The notes beneath the pieces are model-generated. The model saw nothing but the letters and a program-made list of their open reading frames with translations, did not search any database and was not told the DNA's origin. Both the position numbers and the translations under genes were made by a program. From Pseudomonas psychrophila (lineage in GTDB: Bacteria; Pseudomonadota; Gammaproteobacteria; Pseudomonadales; Pseudomonadaceae), in contig NZ_JYKZ01000005.1 of the NCBI RefSeq assembly GCF_001043005.1, positions 302,958-366,957 on the forward strand: 64,000 bases of DNA, read 5' to 3'. This document shows, piece after piece, positions 62,318 to 64,000 of the stretch (position 1 is the first letter of the stretch; each line of letters starts with the position of its first letter).

Positions 62318-62334
62318 AATAACAACAATGAGAA
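62318..62334 (+). promoter_or_regulatory. candidate Hfq/Crc motif before the porin gene
   Basis: AAATAACAACAATGAGA, ending 7 bases before the OprD start. A small CGCCTC/GAGGCG hairpin (62281-62298) lies just upstream. Confidence 0.5.
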
Positions 62335-62341
62335 GTTTGCC

Positions 62342-63595
62342 ATGACCTGTTTACATACCCGTTGGACGTTGCTTACTGTTCTAGGACTGCTACCCCTGGC
62401 GAGCGCCAGTGCAGACGGATTTGTCGATGACAGCAAGCTCAAGCTGCAATTGCGCAACGTGTACTTCAACGAAAACTTTCGCGACGAGCATGGCTTGAGT
62501 GTGAAATCGGCAAGAGCGGCGAAGAGTGAACGAACTGAGTGGGCCCAGGGATTGCTGCTCGATTACCAATCGGGATTTACCCCCGGAACACTAGGCTTCG
62601 GTATTGATGCGCTGGGCCTGCTGGGGGGCAAGCTCGACTCGGGTCGCGGTCGCAGCGGCACAGGACTGCTGCCTGTGCATGACGACGGTCGGGCGGCCGA
62701 CGAGTTTTCAAGCGCCGGGATAACGGCCAAAGCCAGGCTCGCCAGAACCACCCTGAAATACGGAACCTTGCTCCCCAAAACACCGGTACTGATCTACAAC
62801 GATGCGCGTCTTTTACCCCAGACCTACGAGGGCGGCCAGATCATCAGTAGTAATATCGAGAACCTGACCCTGACAGGGGGTTATCTGGAACGTTTCAAGT
62901 TGCGGGACTCCACTGACAGCATTGCACTGGTGCCCGACGGCTACGGAGGCGATAAATCGGGGGATTTCAGCTACGCCGGTGCCGAATACAAAGCGGGCAA
63001 AACCATCCGCCTCAGCTATTTCTACGGGGAGCTTGAGAGCTTCTACAGGCAAAATTTTGCCGGAATCCAGCACGATCTGCCCATCGGCGCAGGGGTACTC
63101 ACCAGTGACCTGCGCTACTTCAACAGTGTCGATACGGGGTCGGCCCACGGGGGCAAGATCGATAACGATATGCTCAGCGGCCAACTGACCTACGCAACCG
63201 CGGGCCATTCCTTTGGCGGCGGCTACCAGACACTCAGTGGCGATGCCGGGCTGCCATACATCAGCGGCGCTACCGTGTACTCCTTCAGTAACGCCGGTAT
63301 CGGCAAATTTATTGAGGAAGACGAGAAGACCTGGATGTTGAACTATGGCTACAACTTCGCCGCCGTGGGTGTACCGGGGCTAACATTCGCCACCCGCTAC
63401 CTGAGCGGTAACGACGGCAAGTCCAGCAGTACAGTCAAGGAATGGGAGCGTGATGCCGAACTGGCCTATGTAGTGCAGCAAGGTTCACTTAAGGGGTTGG
63501 GGGTCAAGCTGCGCAACTACGTCTATCGTTCGGACTTCTCGCGAGGACGTGACAGTAACCGGGTCTACCTGACTTACGATATCGCGCTTTGGTAG
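62342..63595 (+). CDS. OprD-family outer-membrane porin (tricarboxylate cluster)
   Basis: Channel of 417 residues, signal peptide ending ASA, then DGFVDDSKLKLQLRNVYFNENF and LLDYQSGFTPGTLGFGIDALGLLGGKLDSG, the OprD family start; final strand VYLTYDIALW. Cotranscribed with the CitM-like and PrpF-like genes by position, so it likely admits the same organic acid across the outer membrane, as OpdH does for cis-aconitate in P. aeruginosa. Confidence 0.9.
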   Translation: MTCLHTRWTLLTVLGLLPLASASADGFVDDSKLKLQLRNVYFNENFRDEHGLSVKSARAAKSERTEWAQGLLLDYQSGFTPGTLGFGIDALGLLGGKLDSGRGRSGTGLLPVHDDGRAADEFSSAGITAKARLARTTLKYGTLLPKTPVLIYNDARLLPQTYEGGQIISSNIENLTLTGGYLERFKLRDSTDSIALVPDGYGGDKSGDFSYAGAEYKAGKTIRLSYFYGELESFYRQNFAGIQHDLPIGAGVLTSDLRYFNSVDTGSAHGGKIDNDMLSGQLTYATAGHSFGGGYQTLSGDAGLPYISGATVYSFSNAGIGKFIEEDEKTWMLNYGYNFAAVGVPGLTFATRYLSGNDGKSSSTVKEWERDAELAYVVQQGSLKGLGVKLRNYVYRSDFSRGRDSNRVYLTYDIALW

Positions 63596-63738
63596 TGCCT
63601 GTTATATGTCAGTTATGTCGCTATCAATCGTGGGATATAACCCAAAGTGAGGTTATTATTCCATCAAACCAGTTCAAATGAGATTTATATTACGTTCTAA
63701 TCTATTCATATAACTTTGAATTGATTGGAGTTTTGTCC

Positions 63739-64000
63739 TTGAAAACATCGGCGCTCTTACCTCTCGGCTTCGCACTGCTTGCGACCTGTGCCACGGCTTT
63801 TGCCGGTCCCACCCTGGATCGTGTAACCCAAAAAGGGGAGATGACGGGTGTGCTGATGGAGAGCTATCCGCCATTTTCCTTTCTCAATGATCAGAACCAA
63901 CTGGACGGGTTTGACGTGGATGTCGCCAAGGCCGTGGCGCAACGGCTAGGGGTCAAGCTCAAGCTGGAAACACCGTCCTGGGATGTGATCGCCGCTGGCC
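63739..64000 (+). CDS. ABC amino-acid-type substrate-binding protein, 5' part
   Basis: First 87 codons of a gene that continues past the window. A TTG start (63739) follows GGAG with 8 bases between. The signal peptide (KTSALLPLGFALLATCATAF) ends near AFA, and the mature part LDRVTQKGEMTGVLMESYPPFSFLNDQNQLDGFDVDVAKAVAQRL is the start of the family-3 solute-binding fold used for polar amino acids. Transport partners would lie outside the window. Confidence 0.85.
   Translation, partial: MKTSALLPLGFALLATCATAFAGPTLDRVTQKGEMTGVLMESYPPFSFLNDQNQLDGFDVDVAKAVAQRLGVKLKLETPSWDVIAAG

Overview
The window is a stretch of a Pseudomonas chromosome, most likely from the P. fluorescens lineage. The evidence is inferential. 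Intergenic regions carry the typical Pseudomonas REP sequence (GTGGGAGCGGGCTTGCTCGC). The window has three OprD-family genes, of which the sucrose-type porin is a separate fourth outer-membrane channel only loosely related. Many proteins are close to known Pseudomonas families (CdaR, PA4872-type oxaloacetate decarboxylase, KguT, PrpF/GalD). I see no tRNA, rRNA, CRISPR array, integrase, transposase or prophage gene. This is an accessory-metabolism region dominated by transporters, their regulators and small catabolic operons.

Layout. 1-6563: end of a DUF1345 membrane gene, an AdeB/MexD-like RND pump with its lipoprotein adaptor (no outer-membrane factor), and a divergent RstAB/AdeRS-like two-component system. 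6580-14310: two tandem RarD-like permeases, a glycerate module (MFS, CdaR regulator, glycerate kinase) and pssA. 14602-20790: a copper-delivery pair (SCO, PCuAC) convergent with a five-gene operon controlled by a cobalamin riboswitch (FecB-like binding protein, permease, ATPase, pseudoazurin, OprD porin). 20833-25432: a DUF1624 acyltransferase-like protein, a ketogluconate module, an RcnB-like protein and a PaaI-type thioesterase behind a LiuR-like palindrome. 25593-33443: a phosphonate locus (phnDCE, iron alcohol dehydrogenase, OPA-family permease, two LysR regulators, phnX) with no phnW.

33527-44731: small enzymes, a dicarboxylate symporter, an oxaloacetate decarboxylase, three TetR genes, a NemR/NemA-like unit (TetR, Old Yellow Enzyme, SDR), and a flavin reductase/NTF2-like unit that contains a decayed SRPBCC gene. 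45125-50544: a sucrose regulon (cscR, porin, cscB, cscA). 50587-53308: an iron-sulfur (6-4) photolyase with a 44-residue DUF2256 protein, divergent from a DUF4239 membrane protein, with a LitR-type light-response operator between them. 53424-58599: LysR, cytosine-deaminase-like amidohydrolase and two MFS carriers. 58676-64000: LysR, a PrpF/GalD isomerase, CitM-type transporter, OprD porin and the start of an amino-acid-type binding protein.

Across these modules many transporter and catabolic genes carry an A-rich AANAANAA-type leader just before the start codon, the pattern bound by Hfq/Crc in Pseudomonas, so much of the window is probably under carbon catabolite repression. The two most unusual units are the riboswitch operon that joins a true type-1 copper protein and a porin to an ABC importer, and the phosphonate locus in which an iron alcohol dehydrogenase takes the place of the PhnW transaminase beside PhnX. 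All functional statements come from reading motifs by eye; no database search was run.
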